A DNA stretch of 64,000 nt, taken from assembly GCA_933228895.1 (NCBI GenBank), contig OW121846.1:77698064-77762063 (forward strand), given 5' to 3'. This document shows positions 1 to 11,363 of the stretch, in pieces. The translations under genes and the position numbers were made by a program. Positions within the stretch are counted from its first letter, which is position 1, and each line of letters begins with the position of its first letter. The DNA is from Platycnemis pennipes (taxonomy: Eukaryota > Arthropoda > Insecta > Odonata > Platycnemididae). Under the pieces are notes generated by a model. The model did no database searches. It was not told the DNA's origin and saw only the letters and a program-made list of their open reading frames with translations.

Positions 1-224
1 TGATAGACCCTGCGTGCTCTCTCTGTTTAAATTATCTCTAACATGTCACATTATTCTTGTATGTCATGGAGGCCAGTCTTGGAACAGTGTTGGAGGCCAG
101 GTTAGAAACCCTGTAGAAATTCCAACCGGGCCCTTTCTTCGCTGCCGACTGGAGAGCATTGCAAGTCCAGTTCTACGTCCGTCGAATGCAACGTAACAAT
201 AATCAGTATAATTCCCAAGTAAGA

Positions 225-395
225 GCGAGTTTTTGCATGTTCGCTTTGCTATTTTAATATATTTTTTTAATTGTGAAGTTTAAACTTGGATATAATTACC
301 AATCTTTTTTTTGCATGATATTTAACGCATCTTTGGTGGGAAGTCACCGTATACCACAATCCTATAGGTGGCTTGCAGGCTGTGGCGTGCGGAGT
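225..395 (+). repeat. LINE-B 3' end fragment
   Basis: The order TTTGCATGTTCGCTTTGC, T-rich tract, TGAAGTTTAAAC, GCATGATAT, GGTGGGAAGTCACC, GGTGGCTTGCAGG repeats that of the LINE-B 3' untranslated end seen at 12065-12248, 15900-16095 and 19230-19448. It is 5'-truncated and its microsatellite tail has decayed. There is no coding content. Confidence 0.55.
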
Positions 396-1062
396 CAATC
401 AGCCACGGGTAAGCGCTCGCACATCGGGGAAGGTATGCATCCTTCACCTCACTTGCGTAACCTCATTTAAAAACTGGATAACTATTACCGAAAATGGCAT
501 TCTATTTCAATTATTGAATTGTGAATTAAAACTGTATAATTTCTTTGGTTAATCACCTACGATGCACATGAAAATCACTTTTCGGCACGATCATCAAGTA
601 TTTAAAATAACTTTTCCCAAATGTTTTCTCATCGAAAACCTTCTTGGGTAAAAACTATTGGCTATCACACTTGAACCATTCCGAAAGAAAAACATACGTG
701 CGTAAAATGTGTATTGATATCTATTCCATGTGTAGGAAATGTGCGAATTCGCTGATTTTTAAGAAACGGCTCACCTACCAGCACGACTTCGGAATACGAT
801 AGATGAAGGAAGCCGCTCTGGGTTTGAGACCTTATGAGCAATTTGATGTGTCATTTCCATAGCTTGCCTTTAGAAATATAAAATTCCATGAAGTAAATGA
901 ATCGGTCAAATCCATCGTAATCAATATCTTGAAACATGATAGTAAGTTTAGAGAACGTTGTATTTTCACAAGTCTACATTGGAAAGGTATGTCAAGAAAC
1001 TCGCGGCTAAGCTTGAAGGCACCGAGTACGTCCACCGAGTTGCGGATGGTGGGTCGACCTCT
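396..1062. other. No gene recognised
   Basis: This is AT-rich sequence in which I recognise no gene, splice-bounded exon or repeat. Short open frames here have no family signature and overlap on both strands. Confidence 0.5.
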
Positions 1063-1690
1063 AGATATCTACATCTACACAATACCCTGCAAGCCACCGC
1101 GAGGGTGTGTGGCAGGGGGTGAAGATCACCAAGCATGCACTTCTAACATGCAAACAAGCAACTATAGGGTCTCATGCAACTAGATTGTTAGTATCTATAG
1201 TATTTAAGGGATTAATACATGCATCATTCACTACAGAATACTCTAAAATATTTCCCCTACCTATCCCTTTGCTATGATGCCTATTCTTCTCTCTCACAGT
1301 ACGGGGGAAAATGCCATTTTGAATCTATCAGTACGACAATCTATCTCTCTAATCTTATTTATCTGGTCGAATCTAGCATAATACGCTGATGTTTTTAATA
1401 TGTGCCTAACATTTTCAGTAAAGCCCATTGAAATTTCTCTAATGGATTTAATCTGTATCTTAACCTACGATCTGATAATGATTCCCACCCTAATTCTTGT
1501 ATTAATTCTTATACACTACTCAACCTATCGTAACACCTTTTAACGAACCTAGCTGCTCTACGCTGCCCACTGTCTAGTTCTCTGATCAAACCTAATTCAT
1601 TTGGATGCCATACAGTGGCTGCATACTCGAGGTGGGGCCTAACTAGAGAAAAGTAACATCGTCCTTTTTTCTTCTCGCTCTTTTGTGTTT
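1063..1690 (-). mobile_element. LINE-A 5'-truncated 3' end
   Basis: Read on the minus strand this is the end of an L2/CR1-like element. It has the decayed C-terminal part of the reverse transcriptase ORF, the 3' UTR, the GC-rich stem-loop (plus-strand ACCCTGCAAGCCACCGCGAG near 1085) and a GATGTA-type tail near 1063-1080. It aligns in order with the better copy at 18290-18870. The ORF is broken. Confidence 0.8.
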
Positions 1691-2160
1691 ATATAGAGGT
1701 TGGCTGCGAGATAAGCGAGTTTACTCGTCGAATAAGTAGTCGTGGAGAAAAATCGACGGCATTCCGAGGGGGTATTGGTCTATCCCTGGGTAAGATAGGC
1801 CATTAAATAATACAGAACCTATGAAGATGCCGTGACTTGGCGACGGGAGGCCGCCAACAACTCTGCATTCCATCACCCCGAGGAGAGGGCGGCAGCTCTT
1901 CTTCATATGAGTGACGGTGGAGACCACAGAGGTCGGTACAGCGACACTCATTTCACTACAGGCGTGGTAACATTTACTTTAACGGCTGTAGTACTGCCAT
2001 GTGGAAGGCAATGGGAAGCAGTTATTAACCCGCAGCAATTATTATCCAGCAGATTCGCAAGGTGAAAGCTGCTCCACTGTTTCTTTCAATCAAGACGTGA
2101 TGGAACCCTCTTGAGTAAAATATTCCGGAGGTAGAATAGTCCCCCATTCGGATCTCCGGG
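1691..2160. other. No gene recognised
   Basis: Moderately GC-rich unique-looking sequence. Short overlapping frames on both strands (about 1721-2065) have no recognisable domains. I see no support for a gene. Confidence 0.45.
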
Positions 2161-2228
2161 AGGGGACTACCCGAGAGAGTACTAATGTACTCTCTCGGGT
2201 ACTAATGTACTCTCTCGGGTAGTCCCCT
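2161..2228. repeat. Perfect 22-bp inverted repeat enclosing a 20-bp tandem duplication
   Basis: The arms 2161-2182 and 2207-2228 are perfect reverse complements (22 of 22). The unit ACTAATGTACTCTCTCGGGT occurs twice in tandem at 2181-2200 and 2201-2220, so the right arm has two possible partners. It lies directly upstream of the RTE element and could be part of its 5' end or an independent hairpin. Confidence 0.85.
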
Positions 2229-2255
2229 CTCTCTCAAGTGTGATAATCATTTTAG

Positions 2256-2992
2256 GGTAGGAACGTGGAACCTGCGATCACTTCGGACCTGCCAAGGACT
2301 GGAGAACCTGAAGGGAAATGCGGAGAATGGACCTCGATGTATTAGGAATCAGCGAAATGAAGTGGCCCGAAGAATGAGACTTCTGGAGCGGAAGCTACAG
2401 GATTATACACACAGGATCTTTAAATGGTAATGCGGGAGTAGGCATAATGCTAAGGAAGAGCGTCGGAATGCGTGTGAAGAGAATCCTGCAGTACAATGAA
2501 ATGATAATAATGGTTAAGATCGAGACCAAACCTGTAGATACCGTAATGGTGCAGGTTTACATGCCTACAACGGAGTACGAAGATGAAGAAGTCTACGAAG
2601 ATATCACGGAAGTCATAAAACATGTAAGAGGAGAAGGAAACCTAATTATTTTAGGAGATTGGAACGTGGTCGTCGGCGAAGGTCAAGATGGAAGAATAAC
2701 TGGGAAATATGGATTGGTTACCCGAAATGAAAGAGAAGAAAGACTTCTGGAGTTCTCCACACAACATAGGTTGGTGGTTGCTAACACATTGTTTAAAAAC
2801 CACAACCGAAGAAGATACATGTGGAAAATGCCAGGAGTCAGAAGAAGATTTCAAATAGACATTTACATTTTAGTAAATCAGAGATTTAGGAACCAGGTGA
2901 AGAACTGCAAAAGCTACCCTGGGACAGACATTGACAGTGACCATAATTTACTAATAATGAAATGCCATCTAAAATTCAAGAAATTGAAGTAG
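2256..2992 (+). pseudogene. RTE endonuclease domain, broken
   Basis: This encodes the EEP-type endonuclease that nicks target DNA. The first part (GTWNLRSL, then a stretch resembling LGISEMKW) is frameshifted relative to the 181-residue frame at 2447-2992. In that frame VYMPT lies near residues 38-42, GDWN near 70-73 and the catalytic SDHNLL near 163-168. The usual IDYILV strand reads IDIYILV, pointing to a small insertion. The frame ends at a stop before the linker region. Confidence 0.8.
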
Positions 2993-3060
2993 ACTGTGAA
3001 GAACACATGGCAAGTAGAAAACTGAAGGAGGCTCAACATCAGCAGACATTTTAAAAAGCA

Positions 3061-3532
3061 GTGGAAAACAGCATAGGAGAAGACCTGAATGAGAAATCAG
3101 TGGAACTGCGTTGGGAAAACATTAAATGTGGACTACAGGAAGCCGCAAAAGAAGTTCTTGGAAGAAGAAAAGTTGTTAAGAAGAAGCCATGGATACCGGA
3201 AGAAGTCTTAGACCTGATTGAAGAAAGAAGAAATTACAAGAATACGAAAACTGAAGAAGATCAGCTTTGGTACAAAAGACTAAAGAATAAATCGCAAAGC
3301 CAGGAAAGATGGATAAATGTGGATGAAAAATCTGTGCGAAGGTCTACAAAACATCCTTGCACTTGGCAAGGTGGAAGCTGCCTATAGAATAGTGAGGAAC
3401 CACTTCAAGGAACGGAGCAAAAGATGCAATGCCATAAGGGAAAAGAATGGAGAACATCTGATTGAAAATGAAGGCAAAGTGAAGAGATGGAAAGAATATC
3501 TGGAACTAGAACGGGAACAATCTTAGCACAAA
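3061..3532 (+). pseudogene. RTE linker between endonuclease and reverse transcriptase
   Basis: Two overlapping frames (3061-3387 and 3317-3526) together make a charged, Lys/Glu-rich linker, with KKPWIPEEVLDLIEERRNYK typical of this position in RTE/Jockey-like elements. A frameshift separates them and a stop lies near 3524. No independent gene is supported. Confidence 0.7.
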
Positions 3533-5060
3533 TTGATCGAAGAGGAAGGAGAAGTCGAAGTGGATGATATGGGAGCATCAATATTAAGATCGGAATTCGA
3601 CGCTGCAGTAAGGGACCTTTGCATGAATAAGGATTCTGGAATTGATGATATTCCTGCAGAACTAATTCAAAATGCAGGAGAGAAGACATTAACCCATATG
3701 TATAAAACCATCTGTGGCATGTACTCAACAGGGGAAAAACCAGGGACTTCGAGAAAAACATCATCAATTCTATTCCCAAAAAGAAGAGAGCGGAGAAATG
3801 CGAAAATTTTTGGACTATGAGCGAGATGACACATGCATCGAAGATACTGGAAAGGATTATCTACAGAAGAATAGAACGAAAAGCTGATGAGTTCCTGGAT
3901 GAAAATCAGTTCGGATTCAGGAAAAGTAAGGGAACCAGAGAAGCAATTTTGGCCCTTAGGCTGCTCATAGAGAAGAGAATGGAGGAGGAAAAACCGACGT
4001 TCATTGCATTCGTGGATTTAGAGAAGGCTTTTGACAACGTGGATTGGAATTCAATGCTTGGAATTTTTGAGGCATTGGAGTGTCCTACAATGACCGAAGA
4101 ATTATCCACAGTCTGTATAAAAACCAAGTAGCTGTGATTAAATTTGGACCCAACTATGAAGAAGCAAGAATAAAGAAAGGAGTGAGAGAAGGCTGTGCAC
4201 TGTCTCCTGTAATTTTTAGTGTTTATATCGAGAAAGCCATCAATGAAATCAAGGAGAAGTCTTCTCGAGTGAACATCCACGGAGAAAAAATTAGCATGCT
4301 GCGGTTCGCTGATGACATAGCACTTGTAGCAGAGACAGAGAAGGAGCTGAATAAGATGCTGATAACCATGGAAAGGACAACTGCCAGATATCAGCTGAAG
4401 ATCAATAAGGAGAAGAGTAAGATACTGGTGTGCAGCAAGAGAGAAGAGGCCAAAACCAACGTTAAACAAGGAAAACAAAGCCTGGAAGAGGTGAAAGAGA
4501 CATGTTACCTTGGGAGCCGAGTAACCAACGACGGAAGAAGCAAGAAAGAAATAGTCGGCAGAATAGCCCAGGTGAAGAGGGCATTCATTCAAAAGAAGAA
4601 TCTACTTACCGCTGGAAATATAAGCATAGAAGTAAGGAAACAATTCATTAGAACGAACATCTGGAGCGTGTTTCTCTACGGCAGTGAGGCATGGACAATG
4701 ACAGCAGCGGAGAAGAAAAGGGAGGAAGCATTCGAAACATGGTGCTATCGAAGAATGATGAAGATTAAATGGATCGACCGAGTGACAAATGAACAAGTCC
4801 TAAGAAGAGTGGGAGAAAAGAGAAGTCTGGTGAAAACTATAAAAAGAAGACGGGACAACTTAATCGGCCACATCATGAGACATAATGGCCTGATGAAGAC
4901 AATCGTCGAGGGACAAGTGGAAGAGAAGAGTGGCAAAGGAAGGCCTCGTGCGAGATATATGAAACAAGTGATGGAGGATATGAAAGAGAAGAAATACGTA
5001 AATATCAGGAGATACGCTGATAGAAGGACTCAGTGGAGAGCTGCGTCAAACCAATCTTAG
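3533..5060 (+). pseudogene. RTE reverse transcriptase, broken
   Basis: Three frames (3533-3820, 3817-4131, 4080-5060) carry the RT motifs in order: a KDSGIDDIPAELIQ finger region, FGFRKSKGTREAI, FVDLEKAFDNVDW (first catalytic Asp), GVREGCALSPVIF, and LRFADDIALVAE with FADD at residues 76-79 of the 326-residue last frame. After this come CYLGSRVTNDGRSKKEI and the C-terminal YGSEAWTM and GKGRPRARY segments typical of RTE elements. The catalytic residues are intact, but frame changes near 3780-3820 and 4080-4131 prevent one product. Confidence 0.85.
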
Positions 5061-5182
5061 GATTGATGACCAATGATGATGATGATGATGTCAAGAAAAT
5101 ATTGTCTTTCACTTAAGGTAAAATACAGGATGAAAAAATGCATATAAATTTAATCTATAAGATAAGTAATAAGTGGTGTTAT

Positions 5183-5240
5183 AAAATCGAATACATTGCG
5201 GGAAATGCCGTTATACATTTCCCGCAATGTATTCGATTTT
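5183..5240. repeat. Perfect 25-bp inverted repeat with 8-nt loop
   Basis: Arms 5183-5207 and 5216-5240 are exact reverse complements around the loop CCGTTATA. There is no T-run terminator logic here and no gene next to it. It begins about 90 bp after the RTE tail. Confidence 0.9.
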
Positions 5241-5394
5241 TACTTTAGAGAGGACACCCACTGATTTGCAAACAAATGCGAGAATATAAATAAATATAGG
5301 CAAATAAACATTCACCAGTCTTGTCCTCCTTACGAAGAAATCTCCAATGAAAAGACCTACCGATATGTATTATTGAAATTATTTTTTGGGGTGC

Positions 5395-5690
5395 GATTTT
5401 GGGGGGCTTACCCCCAATACACGCCACTGGTTGCAGGGTATTATATAGATGTAGATAACAAAGGGTTATATAGGTAAAATTTTTTTCGAGTAGCCTGTAG
5501 TGTATGAAGCATGTTTTTAATATAGAATGTCAATAGTGCATGTTCATACATACTAACAGTCTAGTTGCCTGATACCCTATAGTAGCATGTTTGCATGTTT
5601 ATAGTTCATGCTTTGTGATCTTCACTCCCTGCCACACACCCTTGCGGAGGCTTGCAGGGTATGTAATAGATGTATATATCATTTTCGTCT
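5395..5690 (+). repeat. Two LINE 3' tails in tandem
   Basis: A short tail remnant (TTGCAGGGTATTATATAGATG, about 5430-5455) is followed by a longer LINE-A 3' end at about 5480-5690. The second has the CTAGTTGCCTGATACC, GCATGTTTGCATG, TGATCTTCACTCCCTGCC and GCTTGCAGGGTATG landmarks and an ATAGATGTATA tail. Both are on the + strand. Confidence 0.75.
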
Positions 5691-6164
5691 TTGTTCCATG
5701 CACTCATTTTCATTTGATATGTTTGAGTAATATGAAGGAGAGCGCATGCAATGTTACCGGTCTTTGAATGCGGATGCCAGAGGAAACATTCTCTGCAAAC
5801 TTACTTTGCGCAGTGGAGAGATTGATAGATTCTGTCACTTAAAAGGGAGAATATTTGGCAAGATATTGATGGCAATATATTCATTTTAAATTATACGAGT
5901 TGTGTACTCACGAAGGCTAATAGCACTGGAATGATATCATCTACGTCCACAAAGAACCCTGTAAGTTACCTTGAGGTTGCGTGTCAGTTGTAATTGCCAA
6001 ACATGCACGAATAATTAAGAGCATTACTTATTTAGAGATTACTTATCGTGCGGGATGGACACAGCTTCACTTTTAGTGATCTGAGGTGAGCTAAAATTTC
6101 ATTTCTGGTACAAAATATGGATCTGTAAAATTGCGGCTGTAAACCAGCCCCACCGAGTACATGT
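5691..6164. other. No gene recognised
   Basis: AT-rich sequence between two LINE fragments. I see no ORF with a signature and no repeat I could match inside this window. Confidence 0.45.
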
Positions 6165-6745
6165 AGAAGTTTCATCTACATCTACCTCTACACGATACCC
6201 TGCAAGCCACCGCGAGGGTGTGTGGCAGGGGGTGAATATCACCAAGCATGAACTACAAACATGCAAACATGCTACTATAGGGTATCAGGCAACTAGACTG
6301 TTAGTACGTACATAGTAATAAGGGATTGGTTGTTAATATATGCAACACGCACTGCAGACAACTCTTAAAATATTTACCCTACCTATCCATTTGCTATGCT
6401 GCCTATTCTGTTCTCTTATAATACGGGTGAAAAATGACATTTTGAATCTATCAGTACGGCAATCTATCTCTCTACTCTTATTTATCTGGTCGAATCTAGC
6501 ATAATACGCTGGTTTTTTTAATATGTGCCTAACATCTTCAGTAATGCTATCCGATTGAAATTTCTCCAATAGATTTAATCTGTACTTTAACCTACGCTCT
6601 TATAATAATTCCTACCCTAATTATTGTATCAATTCTGTTACACTACCAAACCTATCGTAACTCTTTTTAAGGAACCTAGCTTCTATACGCTGCACCCTGT
6701 CTAGTTCTCCGATGAAACCTAATTCATTCGTATCCATACACTGAT
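6165..6745 (-). mobile_element. LINE-A 5'-truncated 3' end
   Basis: Plus-strand order is a GATGTA-type tail in reverse (CATCTACATCTACC), the stem-loop, the 3' UTR, then the reverse complement of the ORF end. The minus ORF 6333-6569 contains MEKFQSDSITEDVRHILKKP, the same C-terminal segment as in the copy at 17884-18759. Stops interrupt the upstream coding part. Confidence 0.8.
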
Positions 6746-6764
6746 TACACAGTTGAATGCATAT

Positions 6765-7335
6765 AAAAGGATAAGTAGTCATATGCTATATCTAAACTTT
6801 AATTTTAAAAAAAGATAAAAATAGCGAAGCAAGCATGCAATATCATGCTGTTAGTTGATTTAACTAAAGCCCTTATACCAACATGCAACTACCTATTCTA
6901 TCCATTGATACACTCGTATTGTACATATTTATCACTATTCATATCCCTAATTGTACGAGGAAAGAAGGACGTTTAGAATCTGTCAGTTCGGCTATCAATT
7001 TCTCTAATTTAGTGATTATGGTCCAGTCTGCCATAATAAGTTGGAGTACGCAAAATATATTTAACGTCATCAGTGAAAATATTAGGTATCCTGGAATTTA
7101 GTGAAGAGATTAAGTTTAAATTTAAACCTAGGATCTGAAGATGACTCTCTTTTTAGTTCATTTAATAGGCTGGTTACGCTAATATAGCAAGATAGTAAGA
7201 AGTCGTTGCTCTGAAATAGGTCTCTCAAGGGTTTATGTTTTTCAGCTTGAAATTCTAAGAACTCGTTTCTCTGACAATAAATTTCGAGTGCAGGGAACAG
7301 TGAAATATTTGTGTGCACATATTTAGTATTTTACA
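6765..7335 (-). mobile_element. LINE-B 5'-truncated copy
   Basis: Minus-strand LINE-B 3' UTR and ORF end. Plus-strand landmarks are CTTATACCAACATGCAACTA, AATTGTACGAGGAAAGAAGG and AATCTGTCAGTTCGGC, shared with 8190-8640 and 13260-13522. The last ORF on the minus strand is broken. Confidence 0.7.
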
Positions 7336-8099
7336 CCCATTAGCTCGCGGAGGTAAAAAATGTCGACGGAGTTGTGTGTGAGAAAGCTTTAATGTGATTC
7401 TAAGGAAAGAGTATATAAATCTCTGTTTTCTTTAGGATCAAACGATGCATTGTGGAAACAGTTATGGGTTCAAAGGAATTACACTTTTTCTTATTATTTT
7501 TGTTATTACTGCTAAGTAGAAACGGGAACGTAGATCATAATATTCCACAAAAATACTAATCGTTACGCCTTTGCTGGGAGATATAGTGACAAAAGAGGGG
7601 TCGAAGTCAGTTTCGAAATTTTTTATTTTTGAAAACAACATGTGGAATGACAAGTCCCAAGATCCTCAATGACTGCATTCATTCTATAATTGATCACTTC
7701 AATGAAAAATTTTAATGATTATTTTTACCGTCCGAGAATAGATTTTTTTATTATTCAAATGGTTCAATGGCTCTTTCTAAAATACGGGTTCGCAGCTCTA
7801 AAAAAGTGCCAGGCCGTCGCGCATTAGGCAATATGGTTCCTCGACTCACTGAAAAATATTTCATACGATGAATAAACCCTAAAAACAAGAAGGCCATCCC
7901 TTAAAACACTGTTTTGTGCGTCATTACACCTCCGGGAAAAGGAAAATAGACTGATATATCCTGCTAAAACGCACGCAACCGCACTATCCTCTTCGAGGAT
8001 TTTACACCATGCTGAATTTTTTTAGGTGAAGTACATCTTTTATAACTTCTTTAAATTAACAAAGATTACACTTACGTAGGTAAGGCAATTCTATGCAAC
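7336..8099. other. Unassigned sequence; source of the patchwork insertion
   Basis: No gene recognised. Two stretches here, 7864-7880 and 7949-8008, reappear at 8404-8540 in direct and inverted form. Confidence 0.6.
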
Positions 8100-8640
8100 T
8101 AAAATACATCTACTTCTACAGAATACAATGCATACCAATAAAGGTGTGTGGCAGGGGATCATATCTCACCAAGCACATATAAGAATAAAAAAGGATTAGT
8201 ATATGCTAATGTAAACTTCACTATTTATAAAAGATAAAAATAGCGAAGCAAGCATGCAATATTATGCTGTTAGTTAGGTTGGCTTAAAGTCCTTATACCA
8301 ACATGCAGCTACCTAAGGTACAAATTGATTCACTCGTATTCGACATATTTACCGCTATTCATATCCCTAATTGTACGAGGAAAGAAGGAGATTTTGAATC
8401 TGTACGATGAATAAACCCTATTAATAAATAATAAAGAAGAATAAACCCTGTACGATGAATAAACCCTGGTAAAATCCTCGAAGAGGATAGTGCGGTTGCG
8501 TGCGTTTTAGAAGGATATATCAGTCTAGGGTTTATTCATTGTCAGTTCGGAAATCAATTTCTCTAATTTTGTGGTTATGGCCCAGTCAACCATAGTAAGT
8601 GGGTTTCGCAAAATATTTTTAACGTACTTCGTCTAAATGC
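8100..8640 (-). mobile_element. LINE-B 3' end interrupted by a patchwork insertion
   Basis: Minus-strand LINE-B tail (near 8105-8155), 3' UTR and ORF end. Compared with the copy at 13400-13450, the sequence AATCTGT / CAGTTCGG is split by about 137 bp (8404-8540). The two halves are otherwise collinear with other LINE-B copies. Confidence 0.75.
8404..8540. other. Patchwork insertion built from nearby sequence
   Basis: The insert holds two direct copies of TACGATGAATAAACCCT (near 8403-8419 and 8450-8467; source 7864-7880). It also holds a 58-bp inverted copy of 7949-8008 at 8468-8525, with one mismatch and a two-base gap, and an inverted copy of ATGAATAAACCCT at about 8526-8538. It has no transposon ends or target duplication, so repair-associated templated synthesis is the likeliest origin. 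Confidence 0.8.
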
Positions 8641-8934
8641 AACGTAAGTGCTACATAGCCGCATGCTAAAGTATTTCTTAATATTTCCTTAGTATTTCCA
8701 TGCATGTGGGATGAACTGTGAAATATTTAGGTATGTGAGACACAGGCATGATATTCATGTTATAATCTCGTTCAGTTCTACACGAAAATATAATTTTTTG
8801 TGCGTGGTGCAAGGTGGTAACTTAATCTCTAGGTGACTTGAAGGATAGTTAGTAGATGTAGATGTTCTAGGTGGGGCTTAACTAGTGAAAAGTATGGGAT
8901 GCCAATGCGATAAAGTACGACGGTACGATAACTA

Positions 8935-9262
8935 TATTAGCGTAACTAGTCTATTAAATGAATTAAAATGGGAATCATTGCCAAAGCACAGGGTGTAATT
9001 TAGACTTAATCTCTTTAATAAATTCCAAGATAATATTTTCACTGATGACATAAAAATATTTTGCGAACCCCCACTTACTATGGTAGACTTGATTATAATC
9101 ACAAAATTAGAGAAATTGATTGCCGAACTGATGGATTCAAAATGTCCATTCTCCTCATTCGATTAGTGATATGAATAGCGGTAAATATATCCAACACAAG
9201 TGTATCAATAGAGATGGTGCATGTGAATATAAGGACCTTTAGCTAACCCAAATAACAGCATT
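8935..9262 (+). mobile_element. LINE-B ORF end fragment
   Basis: Forward LINE-B sequence including AATGAATTAAAATGGGAATC and the region encoding the last residues of the RT ORF, collinear with 15600-15900. It is truncated at both ends and has no intact frame. Confidence 0.65.
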
Positions 9263-9264
9263 AT

Positions 9265-10436
9265 ACACATATATTAAAGTAATAATGCCTGAAATCGCTA
9301 TTCAACCTCGTGGTATAGAGCAACAACTAAAAAACATAAACACCAATAAATCCCTCGGCCCTGATTAAATTCCGGCACGCGTTTATAAAACACTAGCATC
9401 AGAAATATCACCTTACTTAGAAATAATATTTCGTAAATCGTCATCTGAGTATGTGGTTCCCAAGGATTGGAAAATGGCTAATGTTACACCTTTATTCAAA
9501 TCCGGCGATAGAGAAAATCCTAGCATCTACAGACCTATCTCACTAACATCGATATCGTGTAAGATAATGGAACATATAATAGTTAGTTCGATTATGGGAC
9601 ACTTGGATAGAGAATTTGTTATTTAATAACCAACACGGTTTCCGAAAATCCAGATCATACGAAACGCAATTGGCAACCTTTGTTCACGACTTATTGATTT
9701 CGGTAGAAAATAAAGCTCAGGTTAATGTGATATTCCTCGATTTTAAAAAAAGCCTTTGATAGAGTATCTCATGCCAGATTGCTCTAAAAGCTAGAAAGTT
9801 ACGGTATAGATAAATACATAGTATGCTGGATTAATCATTTCTTAGTTGGAAGCGAACAGAGAGTTATTATGGACGGTATCATGTCCAATATACTTAGTGT
9901 CACATAAGATGTTCTCCAGGGAAGTGTAATAGGCCCACTTTTATTTCTTTCATATATCAATGACCCCGGCAGTGTTGTAGTAAACAGTAGAATTCGGCTT
10001 TTCGAAAATGATGCAGTAGTGTATAGAGAAATCAGTAGTCCGGGAGACAAGGCATCGTTAGAAAAGGACCTCGTAGCAATTCATGCAAGGTGCGATAAAT
10101 GGAAACTAGAACTGAACATAAAAAATTGCGAGACAGTAAATTTTTGGAAAAGGGAAAACGCAATAGAAATATTTTATGATTCAAGGAACGGAATTAGTAA
10201 ACGTGGAATTCGTTACGTACCTAGGGGCAACACTTACTCAGGATCTATCATGGGGGAAACATATCAGGGGAATATGCAGTCAAGCAAATAGAAAGTAAGC
10301 GTTTATTAAAAGAATATTAGGGAAATATGAGGACAGAGTGAAGGAACGTTGCTATTTTTCAATTGTTAGGCCACACTTAGAATATGCTGCGAGTATATGG
10401 GACAATTATGAAGCAGGCTTCATTTAAGAATTAGAT
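9265..10436 (+). mobile_element. LINE-A reverse transcriptase fragment
   Basis: In broken frames this encodes RT segments in order: NINTNKSLGPD, VPKDWKMANVTPLFKSGDR, YRPISLTSISCKIMEHII, an HGFRKS-like segment, an FLDFKKAFD-like segment, then (10019-10291) REISSPGDKASLEKDL and NCETVNFWKRENAIEIF. At the RT catalytic box the sequence reads RLFENDAVVYRE, so the FADD motif is lost. It stops at about 10436 where an inverted LINE tail begins. Confidence 0.8.
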
Positions 10437-10437
10437 C

Positions 10438-11363
10438 ATCTACATCTACATTTACACGATACCCTGCAAGCCACCACGAGGGTGTGTGGCAGGGGGTGAA
10501 GATCACCAAGCATGCACTGCTAACATGCAAACAAGCAACTATAGGGTCTCATGCAACTAGATTGTCAGTATCTATAGTTTTTAAGGGGTTAATACATGCA
10601 CCATGCACTACAGACTACTGTAAAATATTTCACCTACCTATCCCATTTGCTATGATGCCTATTCTGTTCTCTTATAGTACGGGGGAAAAATGCCATTTTG
10701 AATCTATCGGTACGACAATCTATCTCTCTAATCTCATTTATCTGGTCGAATCTAGCATAATACGCTGGTTTTTTAATATGTGCCTATCATCTTCAGTAAA
10801 GATATCGGATTGAAATTTCTCTAATAGATTTAATCTGTACTTTAACCTGCGCTCTGATAATGATTCCCACCCTTATTCTAATATTAATTCTGAAACGTTA
10901 ATTAACCTATCGAAACACCTTTTCGTGAACCTAGCTGCTCTACGCTACACACTGTCTAGTTCTCTGATCAAACCTAATTCAGTAGGATCCCATACACAGG
11001 CTGGATTCTCAAAGTGGGGCCTAACTAGTGAAAATTAACATCGCTCTTTTGTCTTCTCATCACATTTCTCAAGTACTCTTCTTATAAATCCTAGCTTTCT
11101 CTTCGCCCGGCCGCATATTTCCCGGGTGTGTCTTCCCCACGATAAATCTTTAGTGATTATTGCACCTCAATATCTTATGGTTTCTACGTTTTCGATCTTC
11201 GTGTTACTAATTTAATAGGATCGCTCTATCGAATTATTTCTCCTCCAAAAATGGATAGTTACACACTTTTTAAGGTTAAGTTCTGACTGCCATTTGTCGC
11301 ACCACTCTTAAATTGCATCTAACTCCTTGCTAAGCGATTTCCTGTCTCGATCGAGTAGAACGA
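10438..11363 (-). mobile_element. LINE-A 5'-truncated 3' end
   Basis: It opens with the reversed tail CATCTACATCTACATTTACA, then stem-loop, 3' UTR and about 550 bp of reverse-complemented ORF, collinear with 18180-18870. It abuts a + strand LINE-A fragment at each side, so three copies meet here with alternating orientation. Confidence 0.8.

Larger units (their letters stand above)
2240..5092 (+). mobile_element. RTE-like non-LTR retrotransposon, near full length, inactive
   Basis: The order of parts is an apurinic-type endonuclease, a linker, a reverse transcriptase and a C-terminal tail, with no separate gag-like ORF. The 3' end is a short GAT-trinucleotide repeat at about 5075-5090 rather than poly(A). 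Single-ORF elements with trinucleotide tails are typical of the RTE clade (established knowledge). At least three frame changes and stops break the ORF. The 5' border is estimated from where endonuclease similarity begins (VGTWNLRSL near 2256). Confidence 0.85.

Noticed and set aside
3906..4592. 228-residue minus frame
   Set aside because: Antisense to the RTE reverse transcriptase; no independent motifs.
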